Translations under genes and position numbers: made by a program
NCBI RefSeq assembly: GCF_001612965.1
Contig: NZ_BDBL01000026.1
Location: 1 to 64,000, forward strand
Origin: Nocardia kruczakiae NBRC 101016
GTDB lineage: Bacteria > Actinomycetota > Actinomycetes > Mycobacteriales > Mycobacteriaceae
Reading direction: 5' to 3'
DNA length: 64,000 nt
Notes under the pieces: generated by a model
Seen by the model: the letters and a program-made list of their open reading frames with translations, nothing else
The model's database searches: none
What the model was told of the DNA's origin: nothing
Shown here: positions 1 to 9,340 of the stretch, one piece after another
Layout of the letters: every line of letters starts with the position of its first letter
How positions within the stretch are numbered: the stretch's first letter is position 1

Positions 1-262
1 CGGCGGCCGGCGGGGCAGCGGCCGGCGGAGCAGCGGGCGTTCCCTCTCCCGGTGCAGCCTGCTTGCTCGGATCCGCTTGCGCGGCACCGGAACCGGGAGC
101 CTGCGGTGCCGATGCACCCGATCCGCCCGGCTTCCGCTGCCCCGGCTTCGTCCACGGCGTGCCCGGACTCGGCGGATTCTCACCGTCGCGTTCGGGCTCG
201 GCATTCGACTCCGGTTCCGGGACCGGGTCGAGGCCGGTATGCCACACTTCCGCACTGGTCAT
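1..262 (-). CDS. Pro/Ala-rich protein of the T4SS-like operon, N-terminal part
   Basis: A minus-strand frame stays open from an ATG at 262 to the window edge, giving about 87 residues and continuing outside. It starts 2 nt after the stop of the gene upstream, so it is the next member of the same operon. The visible part begins MTSAEVWHTGLDPVPEPE and is almost entirely Pro, Ala, Gly, Glu and Ser, with no membrane segment: a disordered N-terminal tail. Such tails occur on cytoplasmic ATPases or coupling proteins of actinobacterial conjugation loci, but nothing visible identifies the rest. I do not assign a function. Confidence 0.6.
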   Translation of the reverse strand, partial: MTSAEVWHTGLDPVPEPESNAEPERDGENPPSPGTPWTKPGQRKPGGSGASAPQAPGSGAAQADPSKQAAPGEGTPAAPPAAAPPAA

Positions 263-264
263 GA

Positions 265-1122
265 TCAGCTCCCCAGGACCCGTTTCACTCGTACCCCGGC
301 ACCGCTGGGCATGCCGGTCTCCAGCACGCCGCCGGATATCGGGTCGGCGGTCACCACCGCGGACGGGCCGACCGCGATACCCACCCTGGTCGGCATATGC
401 GACCGGTAGTCCCAGAACACCAGATCCCCGGCCGACACCCGGTCGGTTTCGACCCGCTGCCCGCACAGCCCCTGTGCGGCAACGGTATCCGGCAGAACGA
501 CGACCGAGGAGCCATCGGCTCCGGGGCTCTGCGCGGTCCGCCCGCAACCGCCGGCCGACGGCGCGGATTCCGCGCCCGCGCGCCCCGCGCTCGCGGCGGG
601 ATCACCGGGCGCCGCGCCCAGCAGCCCGCATCGGCCCGTGGTCCACACCGCCGACGCCTGGTAGATCACGTTCTTCGCCAGCACGGCCGCCGTCATCGAC
701 TGCCCCACCTGCGCCAGCGCGACCTGACGCGCGCAGTCGACCGCAGCACCGGCATTGGCCGTTCGCAGCGCCGGCAATTGGTACGGCGCGGACTGCATCG
801 CCGTCAAGCAATCGCGCTCCCATCCCGACACCTCGGAATCATCGGGGGCGATGGTGAGTTCGGCGAAGGGATTGGTGGTCGGAATATCCGACGGCTGGAT
901 CGTCTCGGTGGTTCCGATGTCCGTGCCGGTGTCGGGAGTGCTCTCCTCGTCCGGTCCCAGCGCACTGTCGCACTGGTACCGGAAATCCGCCGAGGCCGCC
1001 GAGCCGGAACTGTCGGTGGCGACCACCAGGACCGTGGCCAAGCCGAACAGCGCCGCGACCGCGAGCAGCCCGATCCACACCCACGCCGGGATCAACGAAA
1101 GGAGTATGAACCGACCCAGCAT
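265..1122 (-). CDS. Membrane-anchored NlpC/P60-like protein with degenerate active site
   Basis: 285 residues. A long hydrophobic N-terminal stretch (about 5-38) anchors it, followed by an acidic Thr/Pro-rich linker. The C-terminal half resembles an NlpC/P60 (C40) cell-wall peptidase: Asp-Cys at 129-130 sits where the nucleophile is expected, and GDLVFWDY (about 232-239) is followed by PTRVGIAVG, matching the usual GDLVFF...HVGIYVG block. The catalytic His is replaced by Arg, so hydrolase activity is doubtful. NlpC/P60 proteins are common in Gram-positive conjugation systems, where they open peptidoglycan locally. It lies 21 nt downstream of the TrbL-like gene in the same operon. The distance from the proposed Cys to the GDLVF block is unusually long, so the domain call is tentative. 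Confidence 0.55.
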   Translation of the reverse strand: MLGRFILLSLIPAWVWIGLLAVAALFGLATVLVVATDSSGSAASADFRYQCDSALGPDEESTPDTGTDIGTTETIQPSDIPTTNPFAELTIAPDDSEVSGWERDCLTAMQSAPYQLPALRTANAGAAVDCARQVALAQVGQSMTAAVLAKNVIYQASAVWTTGRCGLLGAAPGDPAASAGRAGAESAPSAGGCGRTAQSPGADGSSVVVLPDTVAAQGLCGQRVETDRVSAGDLVFWDYRSHMPTRVGIAVGPSAVVTADPISGGVLETGMPSGAGVRVKRVLGS

Positions 1123-1143
1123 TGCGTACCTTCCGACCTCGTC

Positions 1144-3717
1144 CTACGGCTGTAGATATCTCGCGACCTCGGCCATTCGGCTCTCCCAGTTGGGGTTGGC
1201 GTTGTTCTGGCCCCTCGGGGCCACCGAATTCCAAGGAGTTCCCTGAGCACCGCTGGCCCAGTGGTCGGTATTCACCGCGTCGAAGACCAGCGTCCTCAGG
1301 TCTCTGATCCGGTCGGCATCGGTCACATCCTTCATCAGATGTTCGGTCGCTTTCTGGATTTCCTTGGCGTGCTCGTTGCCGATCCACTGGCTCATTCGAG
1401 CCGCACGTTCGCGAGACAGCCTGCTGGTTCCGTTGATTCCCACGCTGCTCAGGTGCTGAGCAGCTCTGTTGCTGGAGAAAGCCGCCGAAGTGAGGTCGTC
1501 ACCATCGATGACAGCCTGCAGTGCCACGATCTTTTCTTTCGTGGGGTTCAGCATGTAGTCCTTGACGAAGTCCCGCTCGACGCCTGATGCCGCCCCGCCG
1601 TCCAAGGTGACACCGCCACGCTTGATCCGCCGGAACGCACGCGATGCCTGTTCCAGATTCGCGAAATCGGCGGCGGTTTCCACCGCATCGCCCTTCCCGT
1701 TGACGAGCAGACGCGCCGAGTTCTGGGTCCGCCGCAGCGCGGCGACCAGCAGGCTGAGGTCCTTGTCCGCCACACTCTCACTGCTGGCGTTGTCGGCGAT
1801 TATCTTCCGGGATCGCCCGACGATGTGGCCCAGTCTGTCGTTCTTCAGCCCCGCACCGAGCATCGCGCCGTGCGCGTCGGCGATACCGCCATCCGCATCC
1901 AGCACACCCTGTATGGCGCCGGCCATCCCGCGAATGGATTCGATCCCCCGGGAACCCCCGTATGCGCGTGCGCCTCTACGCGCCTCCTGGCTCAAGGCCT
2001 CCCACTTCGCCATCGACTGGACGTACCAGCCCCGCTTGCCGCCGAATCGCTTCTCGTCCACCCACGCGCCGGCCTGCGCTTCGGCCATCAACTTCTTCAT
2101 CCTCGACTGCGGGTGAAAGCCGCCCGGAAGGGCGCCGAGCAACCATTCGGTCAGAGGCGAATTCGAGATGGTGCTCGCGCCGGCCATGACGGCCATCATC
2201 GTTCCGCTGCCCAACTTGTGGTGCGCTCCCATCTCGCCCATCCCCAGCGCATGGCCCCCGCCACCACCGCCGCCACCGCCGCCTCGGCCCGGGTTCTGGA
2301 TGGCCAGCGCGAATCTGTTGGCCACCCATTCGTTTCCGCTGTCCAGGCTGGCGGTCAGCCGCTTGAACTGGAGGAGACCCACGATCATGACGACGGCGCC
2401 GATGACGAACACCGACATCTCCTGGCCCTTGGCCTGCCGGAACAGATCTCCGAAGAACAGGAGATAGACCCCGAGCGCGATGATCTGGACGCACATGCGC
2501 ACCGCGGACATCATGCCGTGCACGACCGCGCGCACGGTGAACGTCTGGGTCGGACCGTAAACCAGTCCGCCACCGGCGAATCCGAAGATCGTCATGATTC
2601 CCCAGTACACCGAGTCCAGGGCCGACCAGATGATCTTGAGCGACAGATAGGCGGCGAAGATGAGCAGAATCGTCGCGGTGATCAGCAGCAGCAGACCGGC
2701 GCCGATCTGCCCGAAGCTCGGGTTGTCGGCGGCGCGAGCGGCCGCCTGGTCCCCGCACGACTTCATCCCGTCCTTGATCTTGCCTTCACTGCCCGACCGC
2801 ACACCGGCCGACCAGGCGGCCGCGCATCCGGGGCGATCGTCCACGACGTGGCCGAAATTCCACACCTGCAACGGGCGGCGCGCGAAATTGTCGGCCATAT
2901 CCTCCTGCAGGGTCGGCACCATGGCGGACGGATCCGGATTGCTGTTGCCGTTCAATCCCGCCGACACCGACAGTCCGACATTGCGTCCCTCGGCCAGCAG
3001 CCCGTGTGAGGACAGCACCTCACCGAGCGGATCGGACAGATAGACCGGTCCGATCACCGCGACCACGAGCATCGTGAGCACTTGGACCACGGCCTTGGCG
3101 TGAAAACCGCGCTGGAAGAAGTAGGCGGCGAAGAAGGCACCGAAGGACGCGAAGGTCGCCAACATGATCGGCGTCGCCAGCTGCCCCGACAGGGCGTGCG
3201 CCACTCCGTTCAACGGTGCGCTGAAGACATTCATCCAGCCGAAGTCGAGCACCCAGCCGACCATCCAGGTCGGCAGCGTCACCAGCACCATGAAGAAGGC
3301 GAAAAGCAGGCCGAGCACGATCGCCAGCCCGGTGTTGCCGGGATGCAGGATGCCGCCGTGGTTGGTCGCGTAGACGTAATCGGCGAGCGAAACACCGTAG
3401 GAGTCACGAACTTTCGTCCAGCCCAGCGCGCTGTTGCCGCCCGGTCCCTCGGTCTCGGTCTCGACGGCCGCGGTGGCGACCGCGCCGACCACCATCGGGA
3501 CGACCAGGAAGACCACCGCGACGATCGCCGACCAGGTGATCCACCGGCGCCGCCGGGTCGAGGTCAGCCGGCGCCAGCAGCGGCGGGCGACCACGCGCGG
3601 TTGCCATTGCTCGGCGTCCCAGAACTCGAGCTGCCGCGAGGCGTCGAACAGGCGGGGACCGTTCTCGAATAGTCGCGGACCGCGACGGCGGTCGAAGACG
3701 GTGCTAGAGCTACTCAT
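1144..3717 (-). CDS. VirB6/TrbL-like polytopic channel protein of a T4SS
   Basis: 857 residues. A basic cytoplasmic N-terminus (about 1-60) is followed by a first membrane helix (ITWSAIVAVVFLVVPMVVG), an extracytoplasmic loop and several further helices to about residue 460. A run of ten glycines (about 475-485) then leads into a long soluble, Ala-rich helical C-terminal domain of about 370 residues. This architecture, directly after a VirB4 ATPase gene, is that of the VirB6/TrbL inner-membrane channel component in Gram-positive conjugation loci. Two Cys pairs in the extracytoplasmic loop could form disulfides. The 12-nt gap to the VirB4 gene indicates co-transcription. I assign it by topology and context, not by a catalytic motif. 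Confidence 0.7.
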   Translation of the reverse strand: MSSSSTVFDRRRGPRLFENGPRLFDASRQLEFWDAEQWQPRVVARRCWRRLTSTRRRRWITWSAIVAVVFLVVPMVVGAVATAAVETETEGPGGNSALGWTKVRDSYGVSLADYVYATNHGGILHPGNTGLAIVLGLLFAFFMVLVTLPTWMVGWVLDFGWMNVFSAPLNGVAHALSGQLATPIMLATFASFGAFFAAYFFQRGFHAKAVVQVLTMLVVAVIGPVYLSDPLGEVLSSHGLLAEGRNVGLSVSAGLNGNSNPDPSAMVPTLQEDMADNFARRPLQVWNFGHVVDDRPGCAAAWSAGVRSGSEGKIKDGMKSCGDQAAARAADNPSFGQIGAGLLLLITATILLIFAAYLSLKIIWSALDSVYWGIMTIFGFAGGGLVYGPTQTFTVRAVVHGMMSAVRMCVQIIALGVYLLFFGDLFRQAKGQEMSVFVIGAVVMIVGLLQFKRLTASLDSGNEWVANRFALAIQNPGRGGGGGGGGGGHALGMGEMGAHHKLGSGTMMAVMAGASTISNSPLTEWLLGALPGGFHPQSRMKKLMAEAQAGAWVDEKRFGGKRGWYVQSMAKWEALSQEARRGARAYGGSRGIESIRGMAGAIQGVLDADGGIADAHGAMLGAGLKNDRLGHIVGRSRKIIADNASSESVADKDLSLLVAALRRTQNSARLLVNGKGDAVETAADFANLEQASRAFRRIKRGGVTLDGGAASGVERDFVKDYMLNPTKEKIVALQAVIDGDDLTSAAFSSNRAAQHLSSVGINGTSRLSRERAARMSQWIGNEHAKEIQKATEHLMKDVTDADRIRDLRTLVFDAVNTDHWASGAQGTPWNSVAPRGQNNANPNWESRMAEVARYLQP

Positions 3718-3729
3718 CCGGACTTCCGC

Positions 3730-6255
3730 TCACACCGAAACCTGCCGGGCCACCGCCGGCCGGCGCGCACCTGCTCCCGCGGTCTGCGGCGTACTGCCGA
3801 TCGCCTCCGCGCGATCGGGCCGGGCCGGGCCGAAGACCTTTCCGCGGCCGATGCGGTTGAGCGCATCGCGCATGAACATCTCGCCGCGGCGTTCCTCCGG
3901 CACGGTGCGTCCCGGCCCGCTGGGCGGTGACGTCTCCTCCCGCAGCACCTGCAGCAGGAACGGAGTCTCGTCCAGGTCGACGCCCAACCACTGCAAACTG
4001 TTGCGCGCCAGCGTTTCGTCGCGCTGCCGGAAGACGAAACGGTTCGGGATCAGGTTGTGTGCCGCGCCCTGGAAGTCGGTGGCCGGGTCGTGGGACGCCA
4101 AACCGATGGCGGCCAGGTGCTTTCGGCCGTCGCGGCTGAAATCGGATGTCACGGCCGATCCGACATGGGTCTGGGTGAAGTGGTGGGCCTCGTCCCCGAC
4201 CAGGAGACCGAACCGGCCGTTGTCGGACAGAAACGCTTCGCGCGCGGCGACTCCCACGAGTTCGTAGAGTGCGGTGCCGAGCCGCTTGGTCAGCGGCAGC
4301 CGGTTGTAGAGGTGCGGGGTGGTCAATTCCTCGGCGGTGGGCAGCGCCAGATTGTGGCTGCGCACAACGGTGGCGGCGGCATCGAGCCGCAGTACCGGCA
4401 GCGTCGGGTCGAACAGCACCGGAACCCGATCGAGAATGGTGCCCAGGCGCGCGGCCAGATCCGCGAATTCGTCACCGGCGCCGCCGTCGCGCAACCGGCA
4501 GACCACATCGTGCAGGTCCAGCATGCTGCGAATGCCGTGTTCGGCGATGCCGCGAGGTGTGAGCAGACTGCTCATCGCCGCACCGGCTCCACTGGTCGGC
4601 GACAGATCCAGCAGCGGCAGAATGGAATCCAGTGTCCGCTCGCCCGCGACCCGGGGCGCGAACAATCGCAACGGGTCGAGCGAGACGGTCGGATTACTCA
4701 GATCGATGACGACGGCATTGTCGATGGAGGAGGCGAAGTATTCCCACTCCCCCACCTGACTGCGGTCGATGGCCAGGAACTGCCCGCCCATATCGTGGAC
4801 GAGCACGGCCATCAGTTTCAGGAAATACGACTTGCCCGAACCCAATTCGCCGGTGACGGCGAACGAGGCGGACAGATCGTGCAGCGCCGCCTCCATGATC
4901 CCGAAATGGATGGGCTCGTAATTGCCCGAGAGCAGATTCACCCCGATGACGGGCCCGCTGTCGTCACCGATCTGACTGGTGGTGAACGGTACGAACCCCG
5001 CCCACATATCCGAGGGCAGGATGTGCGCGAAGTCGTCGTAGGCCCGGCGGTGCGGGCTGCCGGGAATCATCATCGACCACAGGTCGACCTGCGCTCCCAG
5101 CGGTGCGGTCATCTCGACCTGGAAACGCTTGTAGCGGCGCTTGAGCGTGTTCACCGCGTCCATCGTGGTCTCGTGTGAGGGACTGCCGACCGCGATCACC
5201 GTCGTGAACGACACCTCCGATTCGCCGCTGTTGACCTCGAAGTGATGGTTGTACTCGGTGAGCATCGCCGCCTTGGACATCAGAGTGTTCTGTGCGAACG
5301 AGATCTCCTGGTCGCGCTGATCCATCTGTTCACCGAGGCGGCGCAGATTCAGTTCATTACTCTTCAGCACGGATTCGGCCGGCTTGGTCGATACTCGCAT
5401 CGCCCAATCGACGGTGACGTCGTCCAATCCTTCGAGCACACCGAGGAATTCGCTGCCACCGGGGAAAGGCATGCCGCCGTAGGGAAATGCGTGCGGGGTG
5501 AGCATCGCCTGATACGACGGACGGAATTCGTAGTCCGGCTGGACCACCTTGATCACCGGCACGAACGAGGGGCGCAGGCGGCGGCTGTCGGCCTGGGCAC
5601 CCTCGTCGAGGGCGGCGGAGCGGAACACCGCTGCGGTGGCGTCGTCGATCACTCCCGCCCGCGTGGGCGCGACCGGATCCCCCGCGGCGCCCCGGGAGAG
5701 ATAGTGCTCCCACAGCCACTGGAATATCGCGGCCGGCACCGGAACCGGATCGAAGTCACCACCGATGCGGGACAGGATCTCGTTGGCCTTCTCGTCGTAT
5801 TGATCGAGCGACTCTCGCGAGATCGACGAGACGTCGGCCGCGGTGGAACCACTGCGCCACATCCGCGACAGCCCGGAGATCCCGGCGGCGGCATTGCCCA
5901 CCGGGATGCTCAGCAGGAATATCCGCGTCTGCGGCAGGATCGCCTGCACCCGCTCGTAGGAGGCGACCACCTCGAGGGCGTAGTCCTCGCATTCGTCGAG
6001 GTCCACGCCCTCGACCATTTTGCTCAGGACGTCGAGCGTATTGAGCCGGGCCTGAATGCCCAGCAGCAGCGAGCCGGCGGGCAGGCTGTTCACCAGCGCG
6101 TGGTGTGCCGATTTCACGTTGTACTTGTCGCCCGACCGGCGCAGTCCGTAGCCGAGGGGGTTGATGAAATAGGTGGCGGTCACCAGTCCGGCGTGCGTGA
6201 ACTGGAGATTCCCGCGCACGGCAGCGGTCGGTTGTAGATCGCGAACGAATGCCAT
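3730..6255 (-). CDS. VirB4-like T4SS ATPase
   Basis: 841 residues, a normal VirB4/TraC length. Walker A is GELGSGKSYFLK (about 465-475) and Walker B is GLLVGDEAHHF (about 683-692), followed by a T-rich stretch and the ARNSLQWLGV/LLQVLR region typical of VirB4 C-termini. The N-terminal half corresponds to the VirB4 membrane-associated domain. VirB4 energises substrate and pilin handling at the inner membrane. The start ATG overlaps the stop of the upstream PrgI-like gene (TGATG), a sign of translational coupling. This is the most confidently identified gene of the secretion operon. Confidence 0.88.
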   Translation of the reverse strand: MAFVRDLQPTAAVRGNLQFTHAGLVTATYFINPLGYGLRRSGDKYNVKSAHHALVNSLPAGSLLLGIQARLNTLDVLSKMVEGVDLDECEDYALEVVASYERVQAILPQTRIFLLSIPVGNAAAGISGLSRMWRSGSTAADVSSISRESLDQYDEKANEILSRIGGDFDPVPVPAAIFQWLWEHYLSRGAAGDPVAPTRAGVIDDATAAVFRSAALDEGAQADSRRLRPSFVPVIKVVQPDYEFRPSYQAMLTPHAFPYGGMPFPGGSEFLGVLEGLDDVTVDWAMRVSTKPAESVLKSNELNLRRLGEQMDQRDQEISFAQNTLMSKAAMLTEYNHHFEVNSGESEVSFTTVIAVGSPSHETTMDAVNTLKRRYKRFQVEMTAPLGAQVDLWSMMIPGSPHRRAYDDFAHILPSDMWAGFVPFTTSQIGDDSGPVIGVNLLSGNYEPIHFGIMEAALHDLSASFAVTGELGSGKSYFLKLMAVLVHDMGGQFLAIDRSQVGEWEYFASSIDNAVVIDLSNPTVSLDPLRLFAPRVAGERTLDSILPLLDLSPTSGAGAAMSSLLTPRGIAEHGIRSMLDLHDVVCRLRDGGAGDEFADLAARLGTILDRVPVLFDPTLPVLRLDAAATVVRSHNLALPTAEELTTPHLYNRLPLTKRLGTALYELVGVAAREAFLSDNGRFGLLVGDEAHHFTQTHVGSAVTSDFSRDGRKHLAAIGLASHDPATDFQGAAHNLIPNRFVFRQRDETLARNSLQWLGVDLDETPFLLQVLREETSPPSGPGRTVPEERRGEMFMRDALNRIGRGKVFGPARPDRAEAIGSTPQTAGAGARRPAVARQVSV

Positions 6256-6779
6256 CAGCCACGCTCCCCGGCGGGCACACTGTCGTCGCTCATCTTCGCC
6301 AACGTCCTACTCCATCTGTCGAGCACATTCCCGGGCAGCACACGGGTCCGCGGTGGTTGCGGCTCCACGGGGTCGGCCCGTCGATCGGGCAGGATCACCA
6401 CGATGCTCTCCTCGACGTACATCGTGTGCCGCGCGGAGTCGGGGGTCACCGGAATTCCGGAGGCGGACACCGGCTTTCGAAACAGGATCAACCGTCCCAC
6501 CCACATCACGCGGGACGTCAGCCGGACACCGGTGTACGGAATCAGGCCGATGCCGAACACCACGGCGACGGTCAGGGCCACCCCGATCAGGAAGGTCACC
6601 GCCGGATTGATCGGCAACGCCATCGCCAGGACCGAGGCGATCAGGATCACCACCACGCCGGAGATGATCTGCGGCAGGGTATACGGCCCGAACGGAAGTT
6701 TCTGCCCGTTCTGGGCCTTGCCGATCATGATCGGGACACGTTTGATCGGCGTGTAGACCTTGATCAGCTCAGTGGCCAT
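6255..6779 (-). CDS. PrgI/SCO6880-type small T4SS membrane protein
   Basis: 174 residues. Two adjacent hydrophobic helices (about 32-75) lie between a short basic N-terminus (YTPIKRVPIMIG) and a C-terminal cytoplasmic region with an Arg/Pro-rich tail. In Gram-positive conjugation clusters a PrgI-type two-helix protein immediately precedes VirB4, and this gene has the same position. It overlaps the pilin-like gene upstream by 11 nt and the VirB4 gene by 1 nt, so all three are probably translated in a coupled way. The assignment rests on topology and gene order; length and helices fit. Confidence 0.7.
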   Translation of the reverse strand: MATELIKVYTPIKRVPIMIGKAQNGQKLPFGPYTLPQIISGVVVILIASVLAMALPINPAVTFLIGVALTVAVVFGIGLIPYTGVRLTSRVMWVGRLILFRKPVSASGIPVTPDSARHTMYVEESIVVILPDRRADPVEPQPPRTRVLPGNVLDRWSRTLAKMSDDSVPAGERG

Positions 6780-7038
6780 ACACTCCGCCGACGGGCTGGT
6801 CCGGCACGATGCGGTTGGAGTCCACCCGGGCGTAGTTCACCACGGTCGGCAGGATCCAGAACAGGATCGCCGCCACGATGGCCGACGCCGCGACGCCGAG
6901 CACCTTTCCGGGGGACAGTTTCGATTTCACCCCCTCGGAGATGAGCAGCGCCATTCCCGCGATCGCGATGATGATGATGCCTGCCCAGCGCACGAATTGC
7001 AGGATGTTGAAGAGGATGTAGCCGAGTTGACTTCCCAT
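6769..7038 (-). CDS. VirB2/TrbC-like pilin-type membrane protein
   Basis: 89 residues with two hydrophobic helices (about 17-37 and 45-65) separated by a short basic loop (SEGVKSKLSPGK), the hairpin topology of VirB2/TrbC conjugative pilins. It starts with ATG at 7038 behind an AAGGA-like Shine-Dalgarno, and overlaps the next gene by 11 nt. Its place between the TcpC-like and PrgI/VirB4-like genes supports a role as the major hydrophobic subunit of the transfer channel. No long signal peptide is seen, which is not unusual for Gram-positive VirB2-like proteins. Confidence 0.6.
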   Translation of the reverse strand: MGSQLGYILFNILQFVRWAGIIIIAIAGMALLISEGVKSKLSPGKVLGVAASAIVAAILFWILPTVVNYARVDSNRIVPDQPVGGVYGH

Positions 7039-7056
7039 GACGCCGTCCTTTCCGGA

Positions 7057-8094
7057 TCAGTTCTGTGTCGCCGGTGGGACCGAGACCGCGGTCGACGGTG
7101 CGGTGGTCGGAGTGCCGGAAGCGGACGCCTTGGCGGAGTCCTGCGTCTGTGCGCCGGAGACGACCGCCATCGGGTTGCGCAGGGCCGGAAGGGCATCCAT
7201 GGATTGCACCTGCCACTGTCCCGAGTTGCGGATCATCGTGAGCGGATAGGCCAGAGTCGGGGCGGCGCCGGCGCCGGCCTTCGGATTGATCGTGGCGAGC
7301 ACTTTCGCCGAGCCCGCGCTCGCACCACAGCTCGCGTCCTCCGACGACACCGTGGTCGTCTCGACGGCCGTGTACGGGGCCGGTTGCAGGGCCGCGATCC
7401 CGGAGTTCGGCGTGACGTAGCGGGCCACGTCGCCGGAGCCGGTGAGGTAGGCGGCCAGGAATCCGGATGCCACCTGCGCCAGCGGAGTGTCGGTGCCGCA
7501 GGAGATCTCGTAGTTCAGCACCAGGTCGTTGCCGCGGCCGGGCGCGCCGACCGCCGACGGGAGTGCCAGCGCGCGGCGGCGACCGTCGGCGGCGACCGAG
7601 ACCGGCACGCGGTAGTACTCGCGAAGTCCGCCCGCCGCACCGGTTTTCGCGACCCGGACCGAAACCGTCACCGCCCAGACGTCCATACTGCTGTTGCCGA
7701 TGCTGCGCGAGGCGAAGACGACGATCGGATCGGAGACCTGCCGCGGTGTGGACGGGAGCGTCATCTGCTGAGCGTCGACGAATTCGGCGAGCTTCTCCTG
7801 CTGCCCGTTCGTCGCCGACAGATAGGTCACCACGAATTCCTGCGCGAACGATTCCGCCAATTGCGCATTTCCGATGATCGTGGTGGTCGTGGCGTCGGAA
7901 GGCCCCGGCGGCGGTGTGGCGAACCAGCTCAGTACCGCGTGCCCGCCACCGAGGACGGCCAGCACGGCGAGGACGGCGAATACGGCGTTGTCGCGGCGGC
8001 GGCGAGCGGCCATCCGGCGAAGTAACTCCTCGCCCGAATCCGCCCGTCTGCCAGCCGATGTCCGCACTCTCGAAATGGTAGAGAGCTGCACCAC
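7057..8094 (-). CDS. TcpC/VirB8-like conjugal transfer protein
   Basis: About 345 residues from a tandem GTG (8094 or 8091). A basic tail (RRMAARRRRD) precedes one membrane helix (about 33-53), and the rest is extracytoplasmic with two NTF2-like halves. This is the layout of TcpC, the VirB8-like scaffold of Gram-positive conjugation machines. The start is uncertain: the frame is open much further upstream, but that part is antisense to the PAS/GAF-like gene. An ATG at the RRM codon, behind GAGGAG with 12-nt spacing, is a shorter alternative. The C-terminus is Ser/Thr/Pro/Ala-rich. It lies 18 nt before the pilin-like gene. Confidence 0.65.
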   Translation of the reverse strand: MVQLSTISRVRTSAGRRADSGEELLRRMAARRRRDNAVFAVLAVLAVLGGGHAVLSWFATPPPGPSDATTTTIIGNAQLAESFAQEFVVTYLSATNGQQEKLAEFVDAQQMTLPSTPRQVSDPIVVFASRSIGNSSMDVWAVTVSVRVAKTGAAGGLREYYRVPVSVAADGRRRALALPSAVGAPGRGNDLVLNYEISCGTDTPLAQVASGFLAAYLTGSGDVARYVTPNSGIAALQPAPYTAVETTTVSSEDASCGASAGSAKVLATINPKAGAGAAPTLAYPLTMIRNSGQWQVQSMDALPALRNPMAVVSGAQTQDSAKASASGTPTTAPSTAVSVPPATQN

Positions 8095-8153
8095 GTTACC
8101 CGTTTCAAGTATTCCCCGGGATGGGAACTCCGCCGGCGATACCGGCGTGGGCG

Positions 8154-9305
8154 TCAATACACCGGGCTGCGATTCATGCGAAAGGCGAGCCGGTGCTGAA
8201 GTTGATCGTCGTAACCGATCGGCACCCGATGGTGCCGCGCCGCGAACGCCTCGCGATGCGGTTCCATCATGGGGACGTCGTCGGCGACCCGAACCAATTG
8301 CGCGATGGCCAGCTGCCGCGTCGAATATCCCGGATACGGATACAGCAGCATCGAGGTCGGTGTGTAGCCGCCGCCGTAATTGAGCGCTCGCACGGTCACT
8401 CCGGCCGTGTCCCCGGCCGCCAGCCGTCCGCTGAGTTCGATCAGCCGGCCACGGTCGTCGGGATGGAAGACATCCACCGGACGGAACAGGTAATCCCAGC
8501 GCATCCATGGCGCCGGATCGGTGAGCCAGTGCGAAATGCTGGTGTGCTCGAGTTCGATGACCGCCAAATGGGTTCCGGCTCGTCGATGCGCCTCGCGCAG
8601 TCCGACGCGTTCGAGCGTCGACCACGTCGCGGGCTGATCGTCGGATGACACATCCTCGATCAGCCACCACGCGCCACGGGTGCGGTCGTCGTCGCGCGCG
8701 CGGATGGTCACCCGCCAGCGACCGGGCCTGCCGGAATTGTGCGGGACCGCGACGTCGAATTGCATCTTGGCGCCGGCCTTGGGCTCGTAGAGCAGATCGA
8801 GCACTTCGGAGTGGCGATCGAAGGCGGTCATCCGGTGGAACACCTCGGCGATCGACATCCGGGGCACATATTCCTGCACGTCCACGCCGGGTAATCGGGT
8901 GATCCCGCTGGGCTGCTGCACGGTCTGGGAGTCCAGATCCCAGATCGCGCCGACCGCGGGACGCGGCTCGGCGACCGTGGCCGCGGCCGGTCCGATCCAC
9001 AGCCGCAGGCCGTGCACGTCGCCGGCCGGCCCGAAGACCGGCCGCAGCTTCAGTTCGTGGTGCCCGGCCCGGGTCGGGATCCGCAGATCCACCTCCTCGG
9101 CCCGGTCCCGCGCCGAATACAGGGCATCGGCCAGCCGCGCGGTGGTGAGGCTGTCGTATACCGCCGGCATCTTCGTCAGCACCCGCTGCACGACTCGCTG
9201 CCAGCTCGCGAACTCACGCGGCGTCTCCCCCACCGATGCCACCGTCATCACGTCCGGCATCAACGTCTCAATGGTTATCCATGGGATTACTGCGTCGCTT
9301 CGCAT
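8154..9305 (-). CDS. PAS/GAF-like protein (DUF5593-type), first gene of the secretion operon
   Basis: 383 residues, soluble, no membrane segment. It reads as two sensory-type alpha/beta modules: an N-terminal domain with the RIPTRAGHHELKLRPVFGPAGDVHGLRLWIG stretch (split here only for description) and a C-terminal part containing WDYLFRPVDVFHPDDRGRL, which strongly resembles the end of a PAS fold. Proteins of this kind (GAF/PAS, DUF5593-like) are known from Nocardia and Rhodococcus without assigned function. It is the promoter-proximal gene, so it may be regulatory or merely co-expressed. A GGAGGA lies 20 nt upstream of the chosen ATG, too far for an ideal start; no better in-frame ATG or GTG is present. 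Confidence 0.6.
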   Translation of the reverse strand: MRSDAVIPWITIETLMPDVMTVASVGETPREFASWQRVVQRVLTKMPAVYDSLTTARLADALYSARDRAEEVDLRIPTRAGHHELKLRPVFGPAGDVHGLRLWIGPAAATVAEPRPAVGAIWDLDSQTVQQPSGITRLPGVDVQEYVPRMSIAEVFHRMTAFDRHSEVLDLLYEPKAGAKMQFDVAVPHNSGRPGRWRVTIRARDDDRTRGAWWLIEDVSSDDQPATWSTLERVGLREAHRRAGTHLAVIELEHTSISHWLTDPAPWMRWDYLFRPVDVFHPDDRGRLIELSGRLAAGDTAGVTVRALNYGGGYTPTSMLLYPYPGYSTRQLAIAQLVRVADDVPMMEPHREAFAARHHRVPIGYDDQLQHRLAFRMNRSPVY

Positions 9306-9340
9306 CGCGCTCGCCCGTACCAGCCGTTCCTCCGGGGGAT

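Noticed and set aside
8095..9000. Extension of the TcpC-like frame to a 647-residue protein
   Set aside because: The extra residues lie antisense-shifted over the PAS/GAF-like gene and are Arg-rich without fold.
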